From Chthoniobacterales bacterium (GTDB lineage: Bacteria; Verrucomicrobiota; Verrucomicrobiia; Chthoniobacterales; DYNR01), in assembly GCA_026418675.1 (NCBI GenBank), contig JAOAAX010000015.1, forward strand, positions 1-51,122: a stretch of DNA of 51,122 nucleotides. Reading direction: 5' to 3'. This document shows positions 1 through 8,212 of this stretch, one piece after another. The first letter of the stretch is position 1, and each line of letters begins with the position of its first letter. The position numbers and the translations under genes are program-made. The notes under the pieces were generated by a model. The model was not told the DNA's origin, made no database searches, and was given only the letters and a program-made list of their open reading frames with translations.

Positions 1-2
1 AT

Positions 3-911
3 CTGGCTTGTGATGCGGAAGAGCTGGAGCGTTACCTTGAAGGATGTGTTGGGCTAGAGAGGGCGGAATTTTTTTCAGCGCCAAGGATGGAGGGGAGGTT
101 TGTTGGGAAGCGGAGATTGATGTGGGAGTCGCCGTGGGAAAGTGGATTTAAGGAAAATGATGTAGCTTGTGCGGAGGTATTTTGGAGTTTTAAATCTGAA
201 GGTGCTCCAACTGTGTTTCTTCTGCATGCCTTGATGTCTGCGCACCCATTGGGGTATTGGCGGTTGGCGAAGAAGTTTAATTTTTTTGGGTGGAACGCGG
301 TTTTTTTGCATTTGCCATTTCACTATTCGCGGCGGCCGCGTGGGTATGCGAATGGAGCGCTTGCTGTGACGGCGAATTTGGTTCGGAATGCTGGGGTTTT
401 GCGGCAGGCGGTGATGGAGTTGCGGCAAGTGAAGCGTTGGTTTTGGGAGAGAGGGAGTCGGGAGTTTGGGATTTTGGGTGTTAGCTATGGTGGGTGGGTG
501 AGTGCTTTGGCAAGTTCCGTAGAAGAGGATTGGAAGTTTGTTGTTTTGGTGCAGCCGGTAAGTGATGTGGAACATGCCATCTGGGAGAGTCCAGCTTCGC
601 GAAGTATCCGCCGGATTCTGAGGATGAAAGGGATCGAGAGGGGGGCTACGGAGCGGCACGGACATTTGACAGCTCCGGCAAAGGGGAACCCAATGTGTGA
701 GCTGAGAAGGATTTTGCTTTGTGGTGGAAGATATGACTCTGTCAGCCCGATGGAGCGACTGAGGTGGCTTGCCAGGGAGTGGGGTGGGTGTGAAGTTTTA
801 GAGGTGCCACAAGGGCATTTTGGTTATACTGCTCTGAATGTAGCAGTGGGAAGAGTTTTTGAGTGGCTTGCAGGAGAGGAGCAAGAAGATTTAGCAACCT
901 GTAATTTATAA
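3..911 (+). CDS. Alpha/beta hydrolase, 5'-truncated by window edge
   Basis: A serine hydrolase of the alpha/beta fold, resembling the ABHD18-like group; substrate unknown. The frame is open from the first bases of the window, so the true start is probably upstream; the first ATG is at 87. Counting from that ATG, the nucleophile elbow GVSYGG places Ser at residue 133, GGRYDSVSP gives a candidate acidic residue (Asp217), and PQGHFGY gives the His (244). No signal peptide is visible in the part seen. It converges on the minus-strand gene that ends 15 bases downstream. The coding strand is extremely G-rich, unlike the plus-strand genes from 9 to 26 kb. The fold call is firm, the family assignment is moderate, and the start is unknown. 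Confidence 0.75.
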   Translation: MACDAEELERYLEGCVGLERAEFFSAPRMEGRFVGKRRLMWESPWESGFKENDVACAEVFWSFKSEGAPTVFLLHALMSAHPLGYWRLAKKFNFFGWNAVFLHLPFHYSRRPRGYANGALAVTANLVRNAGVLRQAVMELRQVKRWFWERGSREFGILGVSYGGWVSALASSVEEDWKFVVLVQPVSDVEHAIWESPASRSIRRILRMKGIERGATERHGHLTAPAKGNPMCELRRILLCGGRYDSVSPMERLRWLAREWGGCEVLEVPQGHFGYTALNVAVGRVFEWLAGEEQEDLATCNL

Positions 912-925
912 GCAAATTACGTGTT

Positions 926-1546
926 TTAGTGGGATGGCTTAAGGGTGGCGAGTTGTTGCCACGAGGTGGCAAGGTGTTTTTGGACTTCGTTCCAGTCTGG
1001 TTGTTTTTGGGAAAGGAAAGTGATTTGCATTGCTTTTGATCGGGCTTCGGCGGCTGCTGCACAGCGGTCGGGTATAACCGAGAAGAGGCCAGCTAGGACA
1101 CGCTGGACTTCCGAGATGAGGTGTTTTGAGGGATCTTTTGAGGAGAGGAGAAGCCAGACGGTGTGTTCGTCGTTGCCGACAAATGCTGCGTCGAAAGGTG
1201 CTTTCGTTTCGCGCTTTAAGATGGAGTAGAACTCAACGAAATTGTGGGCGAGAAGGTCTTGTTTTTTTTCGTCTTTAGAGTTGAAGATGGCGAGGAGAGT
1301 TTCGGAGAGGAGTTTTGCGGCATTGAAGGCGGTGATAGGTGGTAAGTGGAATTGGAAGTCGAATATTTGGTAATATGCTAAAATGGCCTGATTTTTGTCG
1401 TTAGCGAGGATGGCTTTCCATGCTTGAGTCTCGAGGGTGGCGATTTTCTCTGGTGTGAAGGAGTGGAGGGAGGGTTGCCGTGGCCAGAGGATGTAGCCTG
1501 CAGCTAATAGAATGAGGAAAAGAAGAAATTTGGAGAACAAGCTCAT
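926..1546 (-). CDS. Membrane-anchored hypothetical protein
   Basis: I do not recognise this 206-residue protein. Its N-terminus (residues 5-22, FSKFLLFLILLAAGYILW) is a signal anchor or uncleaved signal peptide, so the rest should lie in the periplasm. The remainder looks helical, with no Cys pair and no catalytic motif that I can name. It is the last minus-strand gene of the group that contains the ABC importer. It is separated from the binding-protein gene by a broken chemotaxis-receptor relic, so co-transcription is possible but unproven. The ATG start is immediately followed by the hydrophobic segment, which makes it a plausible choice. Confidence 0.6.
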   Translation of the reverse strand: MSLFSKFLLFLILLAAGYILWPRQPSLHSFTPEKIATLETQAWKAILANDKNQAILAYYQIFDFQFHLPPITAFNAAKLLSETLLAIFNSKDEKKQDLLAHNFVEFYSILKRETKAPFDAAFVGNDEHTVWLLLSSKDPSKHLISEVQRVLAGLFSVIPDRCAAAAEARSKAMQITFLSQKQPDWNEVQKHLATSWQQLATLKPSH

Positions 1547-1646
1547 TTTTCGTGTTTTTTTTTATGAATTAAGAAAGTATGAGGTCAGAAAGTCACGAAA
1601 AAAACGCACCGAGAATAGTGTGGATGGTGAAGAAAATTCGTGATGT

Positions 1647-2091
1647 TTATGAGTGGAGTTTTGAGCGACGAAATGGGATGAGTAAGGAGTGGACTTTGTT
1701 TTGAAGCTTGTGGGGGATTTTCAAGAGATTTTCGGAGGCTTGAGCAGTTTCGGAAGCGGCTTTAGTGTTAGTTTGAAATAATCTCGTTGAGTTGGTTGAG
1801 GATGCTCGTGATGTGTTGGACGCCCGAGGATTGCTTGCGGGTTGTGTTGGGGATCATGGTTGGAATCACCAACTTAGTGGATGTGACTTGAGAAGGTAGG
1901 AGAAAGATGCACGGACTTTCTGGCTGGATTCGATGTCAGGGTCTCAGCTTGCACTTAAGGACGCTTGTGGAGATTAGGGCAATGGTTTTTCGAGGAAGAG
2001 CCTTTTTTGTTTTTTGGGATTGTAAAGTGAAGAAAGCAGAAACGACAAGGCTAGCTGAGACATCTGAGCGAGTGTTTTTGTTGGATGACAT
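1647..2091 (-). pseudogene. Decayed methyl-accepting chemotaxis protein, C-terminal signalling domain
   Basis: Read on the minus strand from an ATG at 2091, one frame gives recognisable pieces of an MCP signalling domain. First comes a stretch like the VVA-EVR-LA segment (SLVVSAFFTLQSQKTKKA), then TIALISTSV, then RKQSSGVQHITSILNQLNEI, which matches the usual EQs-GI-QIN-AI-QLD pattern. The frame is broken by TGA at 1936-1938 and TAA at 1768-1770. After the TAA a one-base shift restores NTKAASETAQASENL, the expected QNAAAAEE-type tail, ending with TAA at 1647-1649. The receptor and transmembrane part is absent. This is inferred from motif order, not from a database search. Confidence 0.6.
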
Positions 2092-2094
2092 TGG

Positions 2095-3702
2095 CTATGG
2101 GTTAGCGGTGTTAGAGGTAATAGATAGTTTTTTTGCGAGGGTGGCGGCTTGGCGGTATTGGTTTCGGAAGTTTTGGGAAAGTTGTTTGGCGAGTGTGACC
2201 TCGGCTAGGCGGTCGGTTGAGCGAAGGATTGGTGTAATGGTTTTGAGGGTGTAGTCGTAGTTGACAGGGGAAAAATCCGCAAGAGCTTGGACAGCTTGGG
2301 GAGGGGAGCCAGCGGCGAGGATTTGTTGCCAAGCGTGGCGGAGTTCGTCGTGGACGTCGAGCATGGTGGAGCGGATGATGAAAGCAATAGAGCGAAAGAG
2401 GGGTGCGGTCCAATCTGGATGATAGGTGAAGTGCTGGGCTTCAAGGTAAGGGTTTACGTGGGGATCGGAGCGAAATTGAGAAAATTGTGGTATGTAAAGG
2501 TCTTTGCGAATTGGGGGGCGGCGGAGAGCATAACGAGAAGGGCCACCAGGTGTTCCAGGCCGGAAATTCCAAAGTTTTTGGCCTTCTGGAGATAAGACGA
2601 ATTCGAGAAAGAGTTCTGCGTTTTTAAGATTAGGGGCACCACGGAGGATGCCGATAGGATCTACACCAATGGCCGAACCCCCTTGGGGTGTGAAGTAAAC
2701 TAAGCGAGAAGAACCATCGGGTTGTGTTACAGCTTCACTTTGGAATCGGCCGTAAAAATCAATGCACATTCCTATTGCGGCATCGCCAAGTGAAACATCT
2801 ACAGGGACTTTTGAGGAGGCGTCGGTGAAATACCGGGCATTGGCAGCGGTAAGCGCGATAATGCGTAGGCCCCGAAGCCAGCCGACACGAATTCCGGCTT
2901 GGGTATCGTTGAGTTCGTTGACAGCCAGTTGCATTTGCTGCTGTAGGATCATTTCGAAGGCTTTTGCTGCAGATCCGCTTTTGGTTGGGTCGGCTAATGC
3001 GACTTGTCGAAAGAAATGGGGGTGGGTGAGGTCTTCCCAATTTTTAGGTAGGTCTTGGATGCCGAGGCGGCGAAGGGAATCTTTATTGTAAACGATTCCA
3101 AAAGAGGATAAACATGTCCCGAACCAGCGGCCTTCTGGGTCATAGAAGGTTTCGCCACTAACTTTCTGGGGGAGGATGTCTGGGTGGAACCAATCGGGGT
3201 GGGTTTGGAGGATTCGGCTTGGGATGAGACGGCCAGCGGCGGCCTGTCGTGAGAAGTCGTATTCGCCGCCTCCGAAGAAGATGTCAATGCCAATGGAACA
3301 GTTTGAGGAGAGAAAAGCTTTGCGGGCAAGAGCAGCTTCGGAGTTGTTATTCGTCGGGGTGTTAGGATTATCGAAGGCGGCTTCAACTTCTGGTGTCCAT
3401 TTGCGGCCGCTTTTTTCCCACTCGCGGCGGAAGGAGTTGTAATACTCAGATTTTAGATATTTGGCGATTTCGGAGGTGCCACCAATGTTGCGCCAGTCAA
3501 TTTGAATAGAGCGGTTGGTTTTCTGGTTATACCAACGGGAGAAGGCTAAACCAAATTCGTAACGGATTGCTTCATTATGAGGGGTTAATATAACAAGGGT
3601 TTCGTCTGCATGAGCGAGGAGATTTTCACGAGGACGAAGGACAAACGGGACTGCTAAAACAACGACTAAAGCTGCAAATACAAGCAAGGCACGAAGTGTC
3701 AT
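2095..3702 (-). CDS. ABC transporter extracellular solute-binding protein (iron/polyamine type)
   Basis: A 535-residue periplasmic binding protein. Residues 1-20 are a hydrophobic signal or anchor segment (LLVFAALVVVLAVPFVL). The mature start ETLVILTPHNEAIRYEF is typical of the Fe3+/thiamine/polyamine binding-protein superfamily, as is the later block WFGTCLSSFGIVYNKDSL. It is longer than the usual ~340 residues, with extra sequence after WRNIGGTSEIAKYL and at the C-terminus. It lies 24 bases downstream of the ATPase gene on the same strand, so the two form an operon. No permease gene is present in the window. The ligand cannot be told from the sequence; ferric iron is a guess from the family. 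Confidence 0.75.
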   Translation of the reverse strand: MTLRALLVFAALVVVLAVPFVLRPRENLLAHADETLVILTPHNEAIRYEFGLAFSRWYNQKTNRSIQIDWRNIGGTSEIAKYLKSEYYNSFRREWEKSGRKWTPEVEAAFDNPNTPTNNNSEAALARKAFLSSNCSIGIDIFFGGGEYDFSRQAAAGRLIPSRILQTHPDWFHPDILPQKVSGETFYDPEGRWFGTCLSSFGIVYNKDSLRRLGIQDLPKNWEDLTHPHFFRQVALADPTKSGSAAKAFEMILQQQMQLAVNELNDTQAGIRVGWLRGLRIIALTAANARYFTDASSKVPVDVSLGDAAIGMCIDFYGRFQSEAVTQPDGSSRLVYFTPQGGSAIGVDPIGILRGAPNLKNAELFLEFVLSPEGQKLWNFRPGTPGGPSRYALRRPPIRKDLYIPQFSQFRSDPHVNPYLEAQHFTYHPDWTAPLFRSIAFIIRSTMLDVHDELRHAWQQILAAGSPPQAVQALADFSPVNYDYTLKTITPILRSTDRLAEVTLAKQLSQNFRNQYRQAATLAKKLSITSNTANP

Positions 3703-3726
3703 GTTTAAAAGATTAAAAAGAGCAGA

Positions 3727-4833
3727 TTACGCTGAATTTGGGAGAAAAACGACGTCATCGGGAGAGACGGAGACGAGGTAATCTTTGGAACTTGGCCTGG
3801 CAACAGTGCGGGGGTTAAGTTCGAAAATTTTGAGTTCGGATGTGCCGTTTGGGTGGTTTGGAACGAAGCGATACTGAGCAACTTCACCCAAGTAAACGGA
3901 TTCACCAACTTTCCCTATGAGGGAATTCCGAGGTGGAGAAGAGGAGTTGGATATGGAATCTGTTAAGTTCCAACATTCTGGTCGAATTGATAGGAGGATG
4001 GACTCGTTAGGCGATGGAGTCCATTTGGGGTTACCGGGATAACCAGCAAATAGTTGTCCAAACTCCGATTCAGCAATCCACATTTCCCCATCTTTTTGAA
4101 GAAAGCGGGCCTTTATGAAGTTTGTTTCGCCGATGAAGTCGGCGACGGTTTTGGTATGTGGGCGGCGGTAAATTTCGTTGGGTGTTCCAATTTGAGCAAT
4201 TTTTCCTCCCTCGAGTATAGCCATTCGGTCACTGATAGAGAGGGCTTCTTTTTGGTCATGTGTTACATAAATTGCAGTAAGCCCTGCATCTTTACAAACC
4301 TTCCGGATTTCAGTGCGCATTTCCAAGCGGAGCTTTGCGTCAAGGTTGGAGAGAGGTTCATCCAGTAATAAACATTTTGGCCTGATAACAAGAGCCCGAG
4401 CAAGTGCTACCCGTTGTTGCTGACCACCGGAGAGTTGAGTGATTTTTCTTTCAGAAAATTGGGCCATTCGGACTGATTCTAATGCGTCATACACACGTTG
4501 GCGAATTTCATCGCGCGGAATTTTTCGTTCTTCTAGGCCGAAGGCGACATTTTGGGCTACTGTCATGTGTGGCCATAGGGCATAACTTTGGAAAACCATT
4601 CCAGTATTTCTTTTGTGTGGAGGCAGCTTTGTAACGTCTTCATTTCCAAAAAGAATTTGCCCCTTATCGGGTATGTAGAAACCAGCAATACAGCGAAGCA
4701 GTGTTGTTTTGCCGCAGCCGCTTGGACCGAGAAGGAAAAAAAGCTCCCCTCCTTTAATTTCCAAATTAATTTCACACAACGCTGGGGTTGAACCAAAACT
4801 TTTTACCAATCTGTCAATTTTTATAGAGACCAT
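3727..4833 (-). CDS. ABC transporter ATP-binding protein (FbpC/PotA type)
   Basis: A 368-residue importer ATPase. It has Walker A GPSGCGKTT, the signature LSGGQQQR, Walker B CLLLDEPLSNLD and the switch His in THDQKEAL. A C-terminal TOBE-like regulatory region of about 130 residues follows, as in the FbpC, PotA and MalK families. An in-frame start 75 bases upstream exists, but it adds only a lysine-rich run; the ATG beginning MVSIKIDRLVKSFG fits the family start. It should energise the importer whose binding protein is encoded just downstream. It is divergent from the flagellar operon, with about 250 bases of AT-rich DNA between the two starts. Confidence 0.85.
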   Translation of the reverse strand: MVSIKIDRLVKSFGSTPALCEINLEIKGGELFFLLGPSGCGKTTLLRCIAGFYIPDKGQILFGNEDVTKLPPHKRNTGMVFQSYALWPHMTVAQNVAFGLEERKIPRDEIRQRVYDALESVRMAQFSERKITQLSGGQQQRVALARALVIRPKCLLLDEPLSNLDAKLRLEMRTEIRKVCKDAGLTAIYVTHDQKEALSISDRMAILEGGKIAQIGTPNEIYRRPHTKTVADFIGETNFIKARFLQKDGEMWIAESEFGQLFAGYPGNPKWTPSPNESILLSIRPECWNLTDSISNSSSPPRNSLIGKVGESVYLGEVAQYRFVPNHPNGTSELKIFELNPRTVARPSSKDYLVSVSPDDVVFLPNSA

Positions 4834-5041
4834 TGGTTTTTTTTTTCTGGTGATTTTGATGAAGCTTTTTTCAGCACCAATTTTTTTTTTGTGTATTTTC
4901 TGTAACAAAAGTCATTCTGTAGGAAGCAAAAAGGAATTATTTGCCTCCGCAGAACTGATCTAGAGAAGTTCTTTTGAGATATTGTTGCTTTTTTAATGTA
5001 TGTAATTTATAATAAATATATTAAGATTAAAAAAGAGAATC

Positions 5042-5057
5042 TGGCACGGTGTTTGCT
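5042..5057 (+). promoter_or_regulatory. Sigma-54 (RpoN) promoter of the flagellar operon
   Basis: The sequence TGGCACGGTGTTTGCT matches the -24/-12 consensus TGGCACG-N4-TTGC exactly, with ten bases between the GG and the GC. Initiation about 12 bases beyond the GC would give a short leader before the flgF ATG at 5082. It would also exclude the GTG at 5049 as a start. Sigma-54 control of middle flagellar genes is known in many bacteria. An enhancer-binding protein is expected, but none is encoded here. Confidence 0.85.
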
Positions 5058-5081
5058 GCGCACTACGAAAAACCCGATGCT

Positions 5082-5834
5082 ATGTTAGAAGGTATTTACA
5101 GTAATGCTGCCTCAATGACGGCTCTCCAATCATGGCAGGATAACCTTTCTCGAAACCTTGCTAACAGCCCTGTTGCAGGCTACAAACGAAGCGATTTTCA
5201 AATTGAAGCTAGTGATCGTGGTTCTAGTAAAGCACCGAATGCTTCTGTAAACGCCTATAATCAGGAATTCATGCCCGTTGGAAATACGCGGGTTGTTTTG
5301 GAACAAGGGGCTGTGCAAATGAGTGACAAAACAACGGATTTTGCAATTCTTGGCCGTGGATATTTTCAGCTCCAAACTCCTACCGGGCAGACCTATTTTA
5401 CTCGGAATGGGGAATTCATTGTAGGGCCGGATAACACTCTTATTAACAATCGAGGTCACGTTCTGATTGGCGAAGGTGGGCCGATCGTTGTTGACCCCGA
5501 ACAAGGGAAAATAACTGTTTTGCCGGACGGCACTGTTTCTCAAAATGGCAACATTATTGGTCGGATTCAATTGTTTGATTTTCCAAATCCCGATTCACTT
5601 GTTCCTATACCTGGGGGGTTCGTTCCGGCTCAAGGTGTTGCTCCACAACCGGTTGAGAACCAGTCAATTCTTCAAAATGCAATTGAATCAAGCAACGTTT
5701 CTACCCTCCTTGAAATGGTAAATCTAATTTTAGTTGTTAATGCATATCAGGCATCTCAGAAGTATATTAGCACGACCGACCAATTACTCGGACAAGCCAT
5801 TCAAACTTTGGGTTCCCCACCCGTAACTGCGTAG
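5082..5834 (+). CDS. flgF: Flagellar basal-body rod protein FlgF
   Basis: A proximal rod subunit in the periplasm, 250 residues, the usual length for FlgF. The N-terminal rod motif (MLEGIYSNAASMTALQ, then NLARNLANSPVAGYKRSDF-like sequence) and the C-terminal coiled segment (SSNVSTLLEMVNLI, NAYQAS) match the FlgE/F/G family. A middle domain with FAILGRGYFQLQTPTGQTYF is typical of the hook-rod group. The ATG at 5082 is chosen because the upstream GTG lies inside the sigma-54 promoter. It is the first gene of the operon, followed 13 bases later by flgG. FlgF and FlgG are paralogues; order and sequence favour FlgF here. Confidence 0.9.
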   Translation: MLEGIYSNAASMTALQSWQDNLSRNLANSPVAGYKRSDFQIEASDRGSSKAPNASVNAYNQEFMPVGNTRVVLEQGAVQMSDKTTDFAILGRGYFQLQTPTGQTYFTRNGEFIVGPDNTLINNRGHVLIGEGGPIVVDPEQGKITVLPDGTVSQNGNIIGRIQLFDFPNPDSLVPIPGGFVPAQGVAPQPVENQSILQNAIESSNVSTLLEMVNLILVVNAYQASQKYISTTDQLLGQAIQTLGSPPVTA

Positions 5835-5847
5835 AAACACTCTTACC

Positions 5848-6633
5848 ATGATCCCTTCCCTCTATTCCGGTGCTACTGGGCTTAATGCTCAGCAACTCAA
5901 TCTTAATACAATATCCCACAACCTCGCAAATGTAAGCACTACAGGCTTCAAAAAAAGCAAGGTTGAGTTTCAAGATTTAATTTATCAAACCGAGAGAGAG
6001 ATGGGAGCTGAAGCTGGGGCAGGGAACATTACACCAGTAGGTCTTGAAACAGGAACTGGCTCTCGAGTCATTTCTACTACTAAAGTTTTTTCGCAAGGGC
6101 AATTAACACAAACAGGAGAGAAGCTAGACCTTGCAATTGATGGGGACGGTTTTTTTGAGATCGAACGTCCCGATGGGACTCTTGCCTATACCCGGGACGG
6201 CAGTTTCAAACTTTCTCCCAACGGTGAGGTAGTGACAAAAGATGGTTATCGGGTATTAAGTGGTTTTCAACCAATTCCTCCAGAGGCAACTGGAATTTCG
6301 ATCGCTCCAAATGGTGAAGTGACCGTTGTTACGCCCAACGGAACCCAAAACTTCCAAATTCAGCTTACAAAATTCAACAATCCTGCAGGACTCAAAAGTA
6401 TCGGAGGAAACTTATACGTTGAAACCCCTGCTAGCGGAACCCCCAATGCTGGAACACCAGGACAGAACGCAATTGGTCGAGTTATGCAGGGCTATTTAGA
6501 GAATTCAAACGTTAATGTGGCAGAAGAAATGGTAAACATGATTTTAGCACAGCGAGCTTATGAAATTAACAGTAAGGCAATACAAACTTCCGACCGTATG
6601 CTCGAAATCATAAACCAACTTAAGCGTGCTTAA
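5848..6633 (+). CDS. flgG: Flagellar distal rod protein FlgG
   Basis: A distal rod subunit, 261 residues. It begins MIPSLYSGATGLNAQQLNL with the NLANVSTTGFKKSKVEFQDL rod signature. It contains DLAIDGDGFFEIERPDG in the middle and ends with NVNVAEEMVNMILAQRAYEI, all diagnostic of FlgG. FlgG polymerises on FlgF/B/C to form the driveshaft that crosses the P and L rings, and those ring genes follow directly. No Shine-Dalgarno sequence is seen before the ATG. It lies 3 bases before flgA, so translation is probably coupled. Confidence 0.95.
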   Translation: MIPSLYSGATGLNAQQLNLNTISHNLANVSTTGFKKSKVEFQDLIYQTEREMGAEAGAGNITPVGLETGTGSRVISTTKVFSQGQLTQTGEKLDLAIDGDGFFEIERPDGTLAYTRDGSFKLSPNGEVVTKDGYRVLSGFQPIPPEATGISIAPNGEVTVVTPNGTQNFQIQLTKFNNPAGLKSIGGNLYVETPASGTPNAGTPGQNAIGRVMQGYLENSNVNVAEEMVNMILAQRAYEINSKAIQTSDRMLEIINQLKRA

Positions 6634-6636
6634 AAA

Positions 6637-7443
6637 ATGAAGCTCCCTTTCTCTATTATTTTTATCTTGCTTGCAATGGAATTCCTGCCTGCTAGCGACG
6701 AAAAAGATCTATCGGCCATCCTTGCTCCTCTTGTTCTAAATTCTCAAAATACACAAAAAGTTTCTCAATTCCCCTCTCAAACCAAACAAGATGAGTCTCC
6801 GCTAACAGAAATAACCGAAGCCGCCCTAATTTCTGAGCTTCAAAACAGTCTAAAGCAGCATCTTAACTTAGAAGGAGACCTCCGTATTTCTCTTACTCAA
6901 GAATGGAAACCCATAGCTGTTTCTGCTGCTGAAGGGTGGTCTGTTAAAATCCTTCAAGTCCCTTCAAATGGACTTGGCGCTACTTCCCTTGTCCGTTTTC
7001 GAATCGAATCTGCCGGCCGCCGGGTTGGAGAATGGCATATGATTTTGCGCGCACAACTGTGGCGTGAAGTTTGGGCTGCTTCAACTCGTATTGAGCGAGG
7101 GACAATTTTGTCAGAATCCCTCCTTAAAAAGATAAATGTTGATGTTTTGCGTGAGAACCAGCCCCTTATTCCGGCAAGGGCTGACCTCTCTGCTTATCAA
7201 GCGGCTTCACTTATTAAGCCTGATTCACTTCTAACATGGCGCGATGTTTCCCAACGAGAAGTTATTCGTCGAGGTCAAATTGTAGAAGTTATTGCTGCTG
7301 AAGGTCCTATGATAATTACTCTCAAAGGGATTGCAATGACATCAGGGGGCATTGGGGATGAAATAGTCGTTCGGAACATGGATTCGCGCCGTGATATTAC
7401 TGCGCGTGTTACCAGTCCAACAACTGCAAAAGTAAATTTCTAG
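6637..7443 (+). CDS. flgA: Flagellar P-ring assembly chaperone FlgA
   Basis: A 268-residue periplasmic chaperone for P-ring assembly. Residues 1-19 form a signal peptide (LPFSIIFILLAMEFLPAS). The C-terminal half holds the SAF-type domain: AASTRIERGTILSESLLKK, the segment RRGQIVEVIAAEGPMIITLKG-like (shortened here), and GDEIVVRNMDSRR near the end, which is the usual FlgA C-terminus. In the cell it acts on FlgI, encoded two genes downstream. Its presence supports a diderm envelope. Confidence 0.85.
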   Translation: MKLPFSIIFILLAMEFLPASDEKDLSAILAPLVLNSQNTQKVSQFPSQTKQDESPLTEITEAALISELQNSLKQHLNLEGDLRISLTQEWKPIAVSAAEGWSVKILQVPSNGLGATSLVRFRIESAGRRVGEWHMILRAQLWREVWAASTRIERGTILSESLLKKINVDVLRENQPLIPARADLSAYQAASLIKPDSLLTWRDVSQREVIRRGQIVEVIAAEGPMIITLKGIAMTSGGIGDEIVVRNMDSRRDITARVTSPTTAKVNF

Positions 7444-7470
7444 CCCAAAATTCGTCAATTAAGGATCAGG

Positions 7471-8184
7471 ATGAACATCAAAATAAGATACACGCGACTG
7501 TCTGCTATGAAAGTCCTTCGCATTCTCCTATTTTTAACTTCAAGTTTATCACTTTTCCTTAATTTGGGCTTTGCCCAGTCACTTTGGCTCAAAGACAGCA
7601 ACACTGAACAAAGCATGTATGCCGACGCTCGTGCACGCAACGTTGGCGACATTCTGACTATTGTAGTTCAGGAATCAGCAACCACTACCCAAGAAACTCA
7701 GCTCAAAACAAATGACGCTACCCAGAACGGTCTCGGCGTTTTTATCAACGGACTTCTAAATCAATTCCTTGCCGCAACTCCTGCCCTTATCAAGCAATGG
7801 ACCGGCGCGGAAACTACTTACTTCCCCAACAATTCCACTGTCACAATTCCCACCGTCGACCTCGCTGCCAAGAGCGAATGGACTGGCGGTGGGCAGACAT
7901 CCTCTCGCCTCAGCGTTAACAATCGCACTGCCGTTACCGTCGTTGATGTCCTTCCAAATGGCAATCTCGTCGTCGAGGGGGCAAAGATAATCCGTTCTCA
8001 GAAGGAAACCCTCTATGCCTACATGCGTGGAGTTGTTCGCCAGCGAGATATACGTGCTGACAATACTGTTCTGTCAACCCAAATTGCTGATGCACATGTC
8101 GAATTTATCCCTGAAGGTGAACTCACGGAAGCAGAACGCAAGGGGTGGCTCCTTAGGGCCTGGGAGCGGATAAAACCATTCTAA
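7471..8184 (+). CDS. flgH: Flagellar L-ring protein FlgH, without lipobox
   Basis: The outer-membrane L-ring subunit, 237 residues. It has the family signature SMYADARARNVGDILTIVVQE near residue 45, then KSEWTGGGQTSSR, LPNGNLVVEGAK and VRQRDIRADNTVLSTQIADA. The start at 7471 has a good AAGGA five bases upstream. An internal ATG at 7507 would give a shorter signal peptide (MKVLRILLFLTSSLSLF) but lacks such a site. FlgH is normally a lipoprotein; this one contains no cysteine at all, so it must be exported by an ordinary cleaved signal, probably ending FAQ. The rest looks normal. Confidence 0.92.
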   Translation: MNIKIRYTRLSAMKVLRILLFLTSSLSLFLNLGFAQSLWLKDSNTEQSMYADARARNVGDILTIVVQESATTTQETQLKTNDATQNGLGVFINGLLNQFLAATPALIKQWTGAETTYFPNNSTVTIPTVDLAAKSEWTGGGQTSSRLSVNNRTAVTVVDVLPNGNLVVEGAKIIRSQKETLYAYMRGVVRQRDIRADNTVLSTQIADAHVEFIPEGELTEAERKGWLLRAWERIKPF

Positions 8185-8212
8185 AAAAGATAATCAAGTA
8201 TTTCTGCTAATC

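Noticed and set aside
1907-2254. Plus-strand open frame of 115 residues.
   Set aside because: It overlaps the end of the solute-binding gene and the MCP relic on the other strand and shows no known motif; it is a shadow frame.
5049-5081. GTG start at 5049 for flgF.
   Set aside because: It lies between the -24 and -12 elements of the sigma-54 promoter and adds residues not found in FlgF. The ATG at 5082 gives the family N-terminus.
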